Assembly: GCA_942490535.1 (NCBI GenBank)
Contig: CALNXQ010000005.1
Location: forward strand, 1,860,001 to 1,924,000
DNA: 64,000 nt
Direction of reading: 5' to 3'
Origin: JAEINY01 sp942490535
Lineage (GTDB): Bacteria > Bacteroidota > Bacteroidia > Bacteroidales > Marinilabiliaceae
The notes under the pieces were generated by a model. That model ran no database searches, was not told where the DNA came from, and worked only from the letters and a program-made list of their open reading frames with translations. Shown here one piece after another: positions 25,997 through 34,249 of this stretch (its first letter is position 1; every line of letters starts with the position of its first letter). A program made the position numbers and the translations under genes.

Positions 25997-28149
25997 AGTT
26001 ATCTGTGGGGCAGTTTGACAGAAGTGATTGTGGTGCTGCTTGTCTGGCATCCATTGCACGTTATTATCATCTAAAATTGCCGGTTTGGAAAATCCGGCAA
26101 CTGGCAGGTACCAACCGGATTGGTACCAGTGCTTTTGGATTGGTGAAAGCAGCGGAACAGATCGGATTCGAAGCCAAAGGGGTGGAGTTGGAACCTGCGG
26201 ATCTGGAAGAAATTCCATTGCCGGCCATCGCTCACCTGAAGTTGAAAAGTGGAGGTCATCATTTTGTAGTGATTTATAAAGTTTCGGGCCGCCGGGTAAA
26301 GATCATGGACCCTGCACATGGGCGTATGATTCAACTCGACTTGGACACATTTATGGCCCAATGGACCGGGGTGGCAATATTGATGATTCCCGGATTGGAA
26401 TTTCAGGAAGGGAATCAAAAAAAATCTAATTTTTCACGATTTGCCGATCTGATCAAGCCGCATCGTAAAGTATTTCTTCAATCCGGAGTAGGTGCATTAG
26501 CGTTTACCATTATGGGATTGTCTACAGCGGTTTATATTCAAAAGCTGACTGATTTTGTGTTGGTGGGGCATAATCGGAATTTGCTGCATCTGATGGGCAT
26601 TATCATGTTGGGCATCTTGTTTTTTCAGGTGGTTATAGGCGCCTTGCAATCGCTCTTTGTATTGCGAGTTGGTCAGAATATCGACAGTGTTTTAATTACA
26701 GGGTACTATAAACACTTGCTGCGATTGCCCCAGCGTTTTTTTGACAGCATGCGTGTGGGGGAGTTGATCTCCAGGGTGAATGATGCAGTTAAAATCCGAA
26801 GTTTTATCAATCAGGTCGCTGTGGAAGCGGTGGTGGATAGCCTTATTATTGTGATGGCATTTTTGTTGATGCTGGCCGTTAATTGGAAGTTGGCCCTTTT
26901 TACCTATACGGTTTTACCGGTTTATGTGCTCATTTATTATTTTACTAATTTCTTTAACAGAAAGGTGGAGCGTGCCCAGATGGAACAAACGGCTGAGTTG
27001 GAAACGCAACTAGTCGAGTCGTTGCGGGCGGTCAAAACGATTAAGCAAATGGGTGCTGAAACCTACTTTACCAATCAGGCAGAAGGGAAATTGCTAAAAG
27101 TGTTGGATCAGGTCTATGTTTCGGGGAAAACTACTATTTTTTCCACATCCTCCATCCTGATGATAAATCGCTTACTCACGGTTGCCATTTTATGGCTTGG
27201 TGCTGGTTTTGTAATTGACAGTTATTTGACACCTGGAGAGCTCATGTCATTTTTCGCCATTACGGGTTTTTTTACCGGGCCTGTTTCCAGGTTATTGGCC
27301 ATGAATAAAGGGGTACAAGGTGCTTTGATTGCGTCTGATCGTTTATTTGAGATATTAGATTTAGAGCGGGAAACAAACTCAAAGGAAAAATTGAGACTCT
27401 CTAAAGAAGAGTTGGGGGACATTTCTTTTCAGCAAGTGAAATTCTCATATACATTGGAGCAAGATCTCTTTGATGATTTGTCTTTTACAATTAAAAAGGG
27501 TCAAATTACTGCATTGTTGGGTGATAGCGGATCTGGAAAATCCACCATCGGACATTTGATTCAGGGCCTGTATCAAATTAGTGGGGGTAAAATTTCCATT
27601 GGGAATTGTGATCTTCGCTATGTTGATCCGGTCGATTTGCGTCGATTGGTAGGTGTGGTGTCACAGCAAATTGAATTGTTTGCGGGTAATGTGATTGAAA
27701 ATATCGCACTTGGCGATGAGCGTCCGGATATGAATCGCTTGAATACCATTATTCATCAGTTGGAATTAAATGATTTGATTGACCTGCTGCCGGAAGGGTT
27801 ATATACCTGGTTGGGCGAAAATGCCAATCAGCTTTCAGGTGGTCAGCGTCAGCGCTTAGCCATTGCACGGGTTATGTATCTCAGTCCGGAAGTGTATATC
27901 TTTGATGAAGCCACTTCTTTTTTGGATGACCGGACGGAGAAAGTCATCAAAAAATTGATGTTACAGCTTCAGAAGGATGGTAAAACCATCATCATGGTAG
28001 CACACCGCATGAGTATCATTGATATTGCCGATCATATTTTTGTGTTTCGAAAAGGCCAAATCGAAGAGTCGGGATCGTATCAGCAACTTATTCAGAATAA
28101 AGGTCGATTTTCAGAAATGGTGCAACATCAGGTGGCTGTTCCGGTATAA
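25993..28149 (+). CDS. Peptidase-containing ABC exporter (C39 family)
   Basis: 718 aa from the ATG at 25993 that overlaps the hlyD stop; an upstream in-frame start would run into hlyD and lacks homology. The N-terminal C39 peptidase is intact: Gln7, catalytic Cys13 (SDCGAAC), His90 (GGHHFVVIY) and Asp106 (IMDPAHG). A six-helix membrane domain (about 160-440) and an ATPase follow (Walker A GDSGSGKST, signature LSGGQRQRLAIARV, Walker B VYIFDEATSFLD). Such proteins cut the leader of a peptide after Gly-Gly and export the core. No modification enzyme is encoded nearby; the precursor is not certain. Confidence 0.93.
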   Translation: MKLSVGQFDRSDCGAACLASIARYYHLKLPVWKIRQLAGTNRIGTSAFGLVKAAEQIGFEAKGVELEPADLEEIPLPAIAHLKLKSGGHHFVVIYKVSGRRVKIMDPAHGRMIQLDLDTFMAQWTGVAILMIPGLEFQEGNQKKSNFSRFADLIKPHRKVFLQSGVGALAFTIMGLSTAVYIQKLTDFVLVGHNRNLLHLMGIIMLGILFFQVVIGALQSLFVLRVGQNIDSVLITGYYKHLLRLPQRFFDSMRVGELISRVNDAVKIRSFINQVAVEAVVDSLIIVMAFLLMLAVNWKLALFTYTVLPVYVLIYYFTNFFNRKVERAQMEQTAELETQLVESLRAVKTIKQMGAETYFTNQAEGKLLKVLDQVYVSGKTTIFSTSSILMINRLLTVAILWLGAGFVIDSYLTPGELMSFFAITGFFTGPVSRLLAMNKGVQGALIASDRLFEILDLERETNSKEKLRLSKEELGDISFQQVKFSYTLEQDLFDDLSFTIKKGQITALLGDSGSGKSTIGHLIQGLYQISGGKISIGNCDLRYVDPVDLRRLVGVVSQQIELFAGNVIENIALGDERPDMNRLNTIIHQLELNDLIDLLPEGLYTWLGENANQLSGGQRQRLAIARVMYLSPEVYIFDEATSFLDDRTEKVIKKLMLQLQKDGKTIIMVAHRMSIIDIADHIFVFRKGQIEESGSYQQLIQNKGRFSEMVQHQVAVPV

Positions 28150-28230
28150 TTTTTCACTTAAGCATAGAATTTCGTAAATCACTTGTAAAGCATTTTCTTT
28201 GCACTTTCATTTTTGTTGAAAGTTAAGATC

Positions 28231-29589
28231 ATGCAGATAGATCGATTGTGGAAGCGTTACTCAAATCATTATTGGCCCAACCTGAAGCTGGCCACTCCTG
28301 TTATATTGGCACAGGCCGGTCAGATGTTAGTCGGATTAGCCGATACGCTCATGGTGGGGCAGATTGGTGCCATTCCCCTGGCTGCAGTCTCCTTTGCCAA
28401 TAGTATATTTATCAATGTGCTGGTATTTGGAATCGGGATCTCCTATGCCTTGACACCCTTGGTGGGAAAAGCATTTGGGAAGGGGGACAAAGAGGCCTGT
28501 AAATATTGGTTACGGCAAGGCGTGCTTACCAACTTAATTATCGGTGTGCTACTGGCTCTTTTTGCCGGAGGAGTTACTTTCTTTATGCCATTTATGGGGC
28601 AGGATCAAGCGGTGGTGGAGGCAGCCATTCCTTACTTTTTGTTGCTGGTCATGTCCATTGTGCCATTCCAGGTATTTGCCGGTTATAAGCAATTTGCCGA
28701 AGGATTAAGCAATACTAAAGTCGCCATGTTAATCACTTTAGGTGGTAACCTGGTGAATGTGGGGTTAAATTTTATTTTTATTTATGGATACCTGGGAATG
28801 CCTGCTTTGGGCTTAGTGGGTGCCGGTTGGGGAACCCTTTTTTCCAGGGTTTTCATGGCCCTGGCTTTTATATGGGTGTTTAACCGGTTTCACTATTTTA
28901 AGCAATATTACCAGTCAGCAGGATCCTATTTGTCGCGAGACGCTTTTGTGAAACTTTTCAGGTTAGGTTTTCCGATGGGACTTCAATTTGTAATCGAAGT
29001 GTTTGCATTTAGCCTGGGGAGTATTATGATGGGGTGGATGAGTGCGATGAGCCTGGCTGCTCATCAAATTGTGTTGAGTTTAGCCAGTATTACATACATG
29101 ATGTCATCCGGGCTAGCGTCGGCCACAACAATAAAAGTCAGTATCTTCAGAGGACAGAAGCAATATGTGAATATTCGAAATAGTGCTTTTGCCTCGATTC
29201 ACCTGGTGGTTGTGTTTATGAGTCTCATGGGTATTTCGTTTGTGATGCTGCGCCAATGGATACCACAATTGTTTATAGCTGATCCCGATGTAATTGCTGT
29301 AGCGGCCGGCTTGATGCTGGTGGCCGGTTTATTTCAAATATTCGATGGGGTTCAGGTGGTTTCATTGGGCATACTGCGTGGTTTGGAAGATGTAGTTGTT
29401 CCGGCAATAGGTGCCGGTGTGGCTTATTTGTTGGTAGCTATCCCGGTCAGTTATTTGTGTGCCTTTGAATTTGAAATCGGGCCCATGGGAATTTGGATCG
29501 GTTATTTAGTGGGGTTGGGTGTAACGGGTATCTTTTTATTGACGCGATTTAGGTGGTTGTACAATAAACGATACCACGAAAAAAAATGA
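28231..29589 (+). CDS. MATE family efflux transporter
   Basis: 452 aa from the ATG at 28231 (MQIDRLWKRY); the in-frame TTG codons 15-18 bases upstream are less likely. Twelve hydrophobic helices in two six-helix halves; typical MATE signatures include ATPVILAQAGQMLVGLADTLMVG in helix 1 and GFPMGLQFVIEVFAFSLGSIMMG in helix 7. It is a NorM-like Na+ or H+-driven drug/metabolite exporter of the inner membrane. It starts 81 bases after the C39 exporter, and comB follows after 28 bases. Confidence 0.9.
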   Translation: MQIDRLWKRYSNHYWPNLKLATPVILAQAGQMLVGLADTLMVGQIGAIPLAAVSFANSIFINVLVFGIGISYALTPLVGKAFGKGDKEACKYWLRQGVLTNLIIGVLLALFAGGVTFFMPFMGQDQAVVEAAIPYFLLLVMSIVPFQVFAGYKQFAEGLSNTKVAMLITLGGNLVNVGLNFIFIYGYLGMPALGLVGAGWGTLFSRVFMALAFIWVFNRFHYFKQYYQSAGSYLSRDAFVKLFRLGFPMGLQFVIEVFAFSLGSIMMGWMSAMSLAAHQIVLSLASITYMMSSGLASATTIKVSIFRGQKQYVNIRNSAFASIHLVVVFMSLMGISFVMLRQWIPQLFIADPDVIAVAAGLMLVAGLFQIFDGVQVVSLGILRGLEDVVVPAIGAGVAYLLVAIPVSYLCAFEFEIGPMGIWIGYLVGLGVTGIFLLTRFRWLYNKRYHEKK

Positions 29590-29617
29590 TTTGAAGAAGG
29601 ATATAAAAGGATAACGC

Positions 29618-30337
29618 ATGAAAATGGATGTGATTGGATCGGCCACGCAGGTGAGTGGTATTAGTGTCAAAGGAAAAGTAGCTGTTGTGATTGATGTTTT
29701 AAGGGCAACGTCAGTTATGGTAACCGCATTGGCAAATGGGGCCAGGCAAGTTATTCCGGTGCAATCACCCCAAGAGGCTTTTGCACTTCGCGATACGATG
29801 GGTAACATGGTTCTGTTAGGGGGTGAACGGGATGCTTTGCCTATTTCTGGGTTTGATTATGGAAATTCACCGTTGCAATATACGTCTGAAGTAGTCTCCG
29901 GTAAAACCCTTGTGATGACGACCACCAATGGCACCTTAGCCATTAAGAATGCTGCTGCAGCTGATCAATTAATCATTGCTTCGTTTTTAAATGGTGAGGC
30001 TGTGGTGGATTACATAAAAAATAAAGAAGAGATCGTTTTTATCTGTTCCGGAACCGATGGTCAATTTACCCTGGAAGATGCCTTGTGTGCCGGTTATTTA
30101 ATGGATCAATTAATGGCGATCAAGAGGCCTGTTAAACTTTCGGATATGGCTGTGGCAGTGCATCAGTTATATAAGGCGAATCAAGAAGATATTGTGGGCA
30201 TTGCTTCTCAGGGAAGACATTATCAGAATTTGCAGAACAAGGGATTTTTTAAAGATTTGGAATACTGTTTCCAGATAGGTTTGTTGGACAATGTGCCCGT
30301 GAAAGAAGGAGATGCATTGAAAAACACAACATGTTAA
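29618..30337 (+). CDS. comB: 2-phosphosulfolactate phosphatase (ComB family)
   Basis: 239 aa with the ComB hallmarks: VIDVLRATSVMVTALANGA, LLGGERDALPISGFDYGNSP, TTTNGTLAIKNA and FICSGTDGQFTLEDALCAG. ComB is an Mg-dependent phosphatase that makes sulfolactate in coenzyme M biosynthesis of methanogens; bacterial members are common though they make no coenzyme M, so here the role is likely sulfolactate metabolism or an unknown phosphatase activity. It follows the MATE gene closely. Its stop codon lies inside a perfect 14-bp hairpin. Confidence 0.85.
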   Translation: MKMDVIGSATQVSGISVKGKVAVVIDVLRATSVMVTALANGARQVIPVQSPQEAFALRDTMGNMVLLGGERDALPISGFDYGNSPLQYTSEVVSGKTLVMTTTNGTLAIKNAAAADQLIIASFLNGEAVVDYIKNKEEIVFICSGTDGQFTLEDALCAGYLMDQLMAIKRPVKLSDMAVAVHQLYKANQEDIVGIASQGRHYQNLQNKGFFKDLEYCFQIGLLDNVPVKEGDALKNTTC

Positions 30338-30355
30338 TTGCTTAACATGTTGTGT
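30324..30355. terminator. Bidirectional terminator overlapping the comB stop codon
   Basis: Perfect inverted repeat ACACAACATGTTAA/TTAACATGTTGTGT with a 4-base loop. The last four codons and the TAA stop of comB form the left arm, and the convergent small-membrane-protein gene begins its stop 8 bases beyond. No long T run on the plus strand. Confidence 0.7.
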
Positions 30356-30362
30356 GAAGATT

Positions 30363-30533
30363 TTAGTCAATTATCCGGTTGATGATAACATGTACCACAA
30401 TGCCTCCAATCATCAGCAGGCCTGAAAATACCAGTGGTAAATTACTCACAGGTGTGTTGATGGTGTAGAAGCCCAAAATCACAACGCCCAGGATAACGAG
30501 TAGAATTCCGAAATTTTTCAAGAATGTATTCAT
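30363..30533 (-). CDS. Small two-helix membrane protein
   Basis: 56 aa from MNTFLKNFG, chosen over a longer in-frame form because the extension (MIYTNSFVY...) is not hydrophobic-protein-like. Two membrane helices (about 8-22 and 31-50) joined by a short NTPVSNLP loop. Small proteins of this shape are common in Bacteroidota; no function is known. Convergent with comB. Confidence 0.65.
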   Translation of the reverse strand: MNTFLKNFGILLVILGVVILGFYTINTPVSNLPLVFSGLLMIGGIVVHVIINRIID

Positions 30534-30616
30534 GGTGATATACTTTAGGTTAGGGAAATATACAAAACTATTGGTATAAATCAAAGATCAGAACCACGAA
30601 TGTGGAGGTATTGAGT

Positions 30617-30850
30617 TAGCTGTCAAGCTGGATGGGAATCGCGCAAAGCCATACAAAGCCCCACAAAAGTGCTGCAAAATCACTCCGAGGCACTGCACAA
30701 ACCCCCAAAGGCACCGCAACGAGGTGTGAAAGCGCCACAATGTCAGATAAAAGCGGTGCGCAGAGCGTCAAAAGCAGGGCACAGAGGTTTAAGACCGGTG
30801 CAGAGAGCCACAAAAGTGACACAAAGTCAGGCAAAAGTGCGTTATGGTTA
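30617..30850. repeat. Degenerate short-period repeat block
   Basis: About 230 bases built from some sixteen irregular units of roughly 10-12 bases centred on CAAAAG/CAGAG followed by a G+C-rich part such as GTGC, GCACC or GCGT. The strand is strongly A/G/C-biased. A plus-strand ORF (30632-30874) would give a low-complexity K/S/T/A protein and a minus-strand one an L/V/A-rich one; neither looks real. No inverted repeat. With flanks this fills the 467-base gap before mutS. Confidence 0.5.
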
Positions 30851-30927
30851 AATGGGAAGAGTGATGCTGGTTAAAGGCCATTTTCCTGACTCTTGGGACG
30901 GGTGTTTACAAGTGCAGACAAATATTC

Positions 30928-30958
30928 TTTCTAAGACCTGTTGATATTTTTATATTTG
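30928..30958 (+). promoter_or_regulatory. mutS promoter
   Basis: TTTC (30928-30931), a 19-base spacer and TATATTTG (30951-30958), a full match to the -7 consensus, 42 bases before the mutS start. Confidence 0.6.
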
Positions 30959-31000
30959 CACGGCCTGTTGGATGGCTGAAATCAATTAAACTCTTGAGCA

Positions 31001-33631
31001 TTGGCAAAAGCAAAATCGAATACCAAGGATATCGTTCAAACTCCACTGATGAAACAATACTACGGCATTAAGGAAAAATATCCGGATGCGATCTTATTGT
31101 TTCGGGTGGGTGACTTTTATGAAACATTTTCAGAGGATGCCATTAAAGCCTCTGAGATTTTAGGTATTACCCTCACCCGCCGGGCCAATGGAGCCGCCTC
31201 ATATGTGGAGTTGGCCGGATTTCCGCACCATGCACTGGACACGTACCTGCCAAAATTAGTTCGCGCCGGGCAACGGGTGGCTGTTTGTGATCAATTGGAA
31301 GATCCTAAAATGACCAAAACCATCGTGAAGCGAGGCGTTACGGAATTGGTAACGCCAGGTGTGGCCATTAATGACAATATCCTCGAACATAAAGAGAACA
31401 ATTTTTTAGCCAGTGTTCACATAGATAAAAAAGTGGCCGGCATTGCCTTTCTGGATATTTCAACGGGTGAATTCCTGACTTCAGAAGGATCGTTTGAATA
31501 TGTGGAGAAATTGCTGTCCAATTTCAAGCCCAAGGAAGTGTTGTTTGAAAAAGGGAAGCGCCAGTTGTTTCATGAAGTTTTTGGCGAAAAATACTATACC
31601 TATGCCTTTGATGATTGGGCCTTTGCTCCTGATTCGGCCCACGATCGGTTGATGAAGCATTTCGAAACCAATTCCATGAAAGGTTTTGGAGTGCATAACC
31701 TCGCCTACGGAATTACAGCTGCCGGAGCGATCATTCATTACCTGGATTTAACGCAACATCACAAAGTGCAGCACATCACTTCGCTGGGACGTATTGATGA
31801 GGATAAGTATGTGTGGCTGGATAAATTTACCATTCGCAACCTGGAATTGTTTGGTTCATTAAACGATGGCGGACGATCCCTGTCGGATGTGATGGATAAA
31901 ACCATCAGCCCCATGGGATCGCGCATGCTGAAGCGTTGGGTGGCATTACCGCTGAAAGAGGTGAAGCCCATCGAAGATCGCCTGGGTGTAGTTGAATATT
32001 TCTTTAAAGATCCGGAATTAAAACATCAGATTGAAGAAGCGCTTCATGCCATAGGTGACATGGAACGATTGGTGGCAAAAGTCGCTGCCGGACGTATTTC
32101 ACCACGCGAGGTCATTCAATTGAAGACCGCCCTTTATGCCATTGATCCCATAAAAGAAGGCTGTTTAAAAGCGCCCTATGCCCCGCTTCAGCACCTGGGT
32201 GATCAATTAAACGGATGTGTGACGATACGGGAACGCATCGAGCGTGAAATTGATCCTGATTCACCTTCTGCCCTTAACAAAGGGAAGGTCATACGGGATG
32301 GCGTGGATGAGGAGTTGGATGATCTGCGTAAAATTGCTTATGCAGGGAAGGATTACCTGGCTGGCATGCAGCAGCGATTGGGGGAGGAAACCGGAATTCC
32401 GAGTATTAAGATCAGTTTTAACAATGTGTTTGGGTATTACATTGAAGTGCGGAATACGCATAAAGAGAAAGTGCCCCAGGAATGGATCCGAAAGCAAACA
32501 TTGGTGAATGCGGAGCGCTACATCACTCAGGAGTTGAAAGAATATGAATCCAAAATATTGGGTGCTGAGGAGAAAATTCAATCCATCGAATTGCGGTTAT
32601 ACAATGATTTGATTAGTGCCTTGTCAGAATTTATCCAGGCCATCCAGTTAAATGCGAACATTCTGGCAAAAATTGATGTGTTAGTATCATTTAATACTTT
32701 GGCCATACGCAATAAATTTTCGCGACCAGTGATCAATGATTCCTTGGAGATAAAGATCGAGGCCGGTCGTCACCCGGTCATTGAGCAGCAATTGCCCGTT
32801 GGAGAAGCTTATGTGCCAAACGATGTGTATCTCAGTAACGATTCACAACAGATAATTATCATTACCGGCCCTAATATGGCCGGAAAGTCCGCCTTGCTTC
32901 GTCAAACCGCCCTTATCGTTTTAATGGCGCAAATAGGCTGTTATGTGCCGGCAGAAGCGGCGTCAATAGGTGTGGTAGATAAGATTTTCACACGGGTAGG
33001 GGCGTCTGATAACATCAGCCTGGGAGAATCCACCTTTATGGTGGAGATGAACGAGGCTGCCAGTATTTTGAATAATCTGACGTCTCGTAGCCTGGTTTTG
33101 TTTGACGAACTGGGGCGTGGAACCAGCACCTACGATGGAATTTCCATTGCTTGGTCCATTGTAGAGTACATTCATGAGCATAAAAAGGCCGGGGCCAAGA
33201 CGCTTTTTGCCACGCATTATCATGAATTAAATGAGATGGAGAAAACTTACAAACGCTGTAAGAACTTCAATGTATCGGTAAAAGAGGTGGATAATAAGGT
33301 GATATTCCTGCGTAAATTGGTCAGGGGAGGCAGTGAACACAGTTTTGGTATTCATGTGGCCCGCATGGCGGGAATGCCCAAAAGTGTGGTGAAGCGCGCC
33401 AATGCCATTTTGGGTGAATTGGAGAATACGCATCGTAAAGGAGAGCTATCCAAGCCCATGGACGACATCTCCAATCATCGGGATGGTATGCAGCTCAGCT
33501 TCTTCCAGCTGGATGACCCGGTATTAAAGCAGATCAGGGATGAAATCAGGTCCATCGATGTCAATCATCTCACCCCGATAGAAGCCCTAAATAAATTGAA
33601 TGACATAAAGCGATGGATAGGAGTAAAATAG
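31001..33631 (+). CDS. mutS: DNA mismatch repair protein MutS
   Basis: 876 aa, MutS1 type, recognises mismatches and recruits MutL. The mismatch-binding motif is FRVGDFYETF (Phe and Glu that stack on the mispair) near residue 35. The ATPase has Walker A GPNMAGKSALLRQ, Walker B VLFDELGRGTSTYDG and FATHYHEL. The start is TTG at 31001: an in-frame stop lies just upstream (30995) and the next ATG (31049) would cut off the conserved TPLMKQ stretch. The promoter lies 42 bases upstream. Single gene followed by tRNAs. Confidence 0.95.
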   Translation: MAKAKSNTKDIVQTPLMKQYYGIKEKYPDAILLFRVGDFYETFSEDAIKASEILGITLTRRANGAASYVELAGFPHHALDTYLPKLVRAGQRVAVCDQLEDPKMTKTIVKRGVTELVTPGVAINDNILEHKENNFLASVHIDKKVAGIAFLDISTGEFLTSEGSFEYVEKLLSNFKPKEVLFEKGKRQLFHEVFGEKYYTYAFDDWAFAPDSAHDRLMKHFETNSMKGFGVHNLAYGITAAGAIIHYLDLTQHHKVQHITSLGRIDEDKYVWLDKFTIRNLELFGSLNDGGRSLSDVMDKTISPMGSRMLKRWVALPLKEVKPIEDRLGVVEYFFKDPELKHQIEEALHAIGDMERLVAKVAAGRISPREVIQLKTALYAIDPIKEGCLKAPYAPLQHLGDQLNGCVTIRERIEREIDPDSPSALNKGKVIRDGVDEELDDLRKIAYAGKDYLAGMQQRLGEETGIPSIKISFNNVFGYYIEVRNTHKEKVPQEWIRKQTLVNAERYITQELKEYESKILGAEEKIQSIELRLYNDLISALSEFIQAIQLNANILAKIDVLVSFNTLAIRNKFSRPVINDSLEIKIEAGRHPVIEQQLPVGEAYVPNDVYLSNDSQQIIIITGPNMAGKSALLRQTALIVLMAQIGCYVPAEAASIGVVDKIFTRVGASDNISLGESTFMVEMNEAASILNNLTSRSLVLFDELGRGTSTYDGISIAWSIVEYIHEHKKAGAKTLFATHYHELNEMEKTYKRCKNFNVSVKEVDNKVIFLRKLVRGGSEHSFGIHVARMAGMPKSVVKRANAILGELENTHRKGELSKPMDDISNHRDGMQLSFFQLDDPVLKQIRDEIRSIDVNHLTPIEALNKLNDIKRWIGVK

Positions 33632-33674
33632 GGTGTTTGGGTAAAAAAAAGTTACATAAAACGTGTATTTTTCT

Positions 33675-33705
33675 TTTGGAGATAAAAAAATAAGATCTAT
33701 ATTTG
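33675..33705 (+). promoter_or_regulatory. Promoter of the tRNA-Gly/tRNA-Leu unit
   Basis: TTTG (33675-33678), a 19-base spacer and TATATTTG (33698-33705); both elements match the consensus exactly. It ends 31 bases before tRNA-Gly. Confidence 0.75.
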
Positions 33706-33736
33706 CATCGCATTTGAGGGAAACGCCCTCTACGAC

Positions 33737-33809
<73 letters not shown>

Positions 33810-33816
33810 CAAGGAT

Positions 33817-33899
33817 GCCCGGATGGTGGAATCGGTAGACACGCAGGACTTAAAATCCTGTGGCCATTGGCTGTGCGGGTTCAAGTCCCGCTCCGGGTA
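33817..33899 (+). tRNA. tRNA-Leu (TAA)
   Basis: 83-nt class II tRNA: acceptor GCCCGGA/TCCGGGT (terminal G-U), anticodon loop CTTAAAA giving TAA, long variable arm GGCCATTGGC region, T-arm GCGGGTTCAAGTCCCGC, discriminator A. Seven bases after tRNA-Gly. Confidence 0.96.
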
Positions 33900-33901
33900 C
33901 A

Positions 33902-33934
33902 AAAGGGGATAAATCCATTGGATTTATCCCCTTT
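33902..33934 (+). terminator. Terminator after tRNA-Leu
   Basis: Perfect 15-bp stem AAAGGGGATAAATCC/GGATTTATCCCCTTT with a 3-base loop, two bases after the tRNA. Confidence 0.85.
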
Positions 33935-33997
33935 GTCGTATTTTGAATTTGAGTTGATTTTTCTAATTTTGTCCCCAATCAACATCTTCATTGCCAG

Positions 33998-34249
33998 ATG
34001 GCCAAAAAAAAGAAGAATAATAAATCGATCGTCATTAATCGTGAGCTCGCTTTGAAGCGCAAGCACAGGGCTACATTTCTTTTAAATGACAAGGAGAACG
34101 ATGCCGTGGCTGCTTACTGTGAAAAGTATAGAATTGGCAATAAGTCCAAGTTTATGCGGGAAGCCGTGATGCGGGCGGTAATGGAGCAATTTCTGGAAGA
34201 TTATCCCACCTTGTTTGAAAAGAAAGCTTTGGATCGGTTAATTGTTTGA
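33998..34249 (+). CDS. Small basic protein, ribbon-helix-helix-like
   Basis: 83 aa starting MAKKKKNNKS. A lysine-rich N-terminus, a short strand-like segment (HRATFLLNDKENDAVAAYCEKY) and two helices (NKSKFMREAVMRAVMEQFLED) resemble MetJ/Arc-type DNA-binding proteins. No partner toxin gene is adjacent. It converges on the last gene of the curli locus with no gap (stop codons adjoin). Family placement is by shape only. Confidence 0.6.
   Translation: MAKKKKNNKSIVINRELALKRKHRATFLLNDKENDAVAAYCEKYRIGNKSKFMREAVMRAVMEQFLEDYPTLFEKKALDRLIV

Noticed and set aside
30632..30874. ORF encoding a K/S/T/A-rich low-complexity protein
   Set aside because: Sits wholly in the degenerate repeat block, and the other strand is open too (30616-30834); the open frames follow from the repeat, not from coding.
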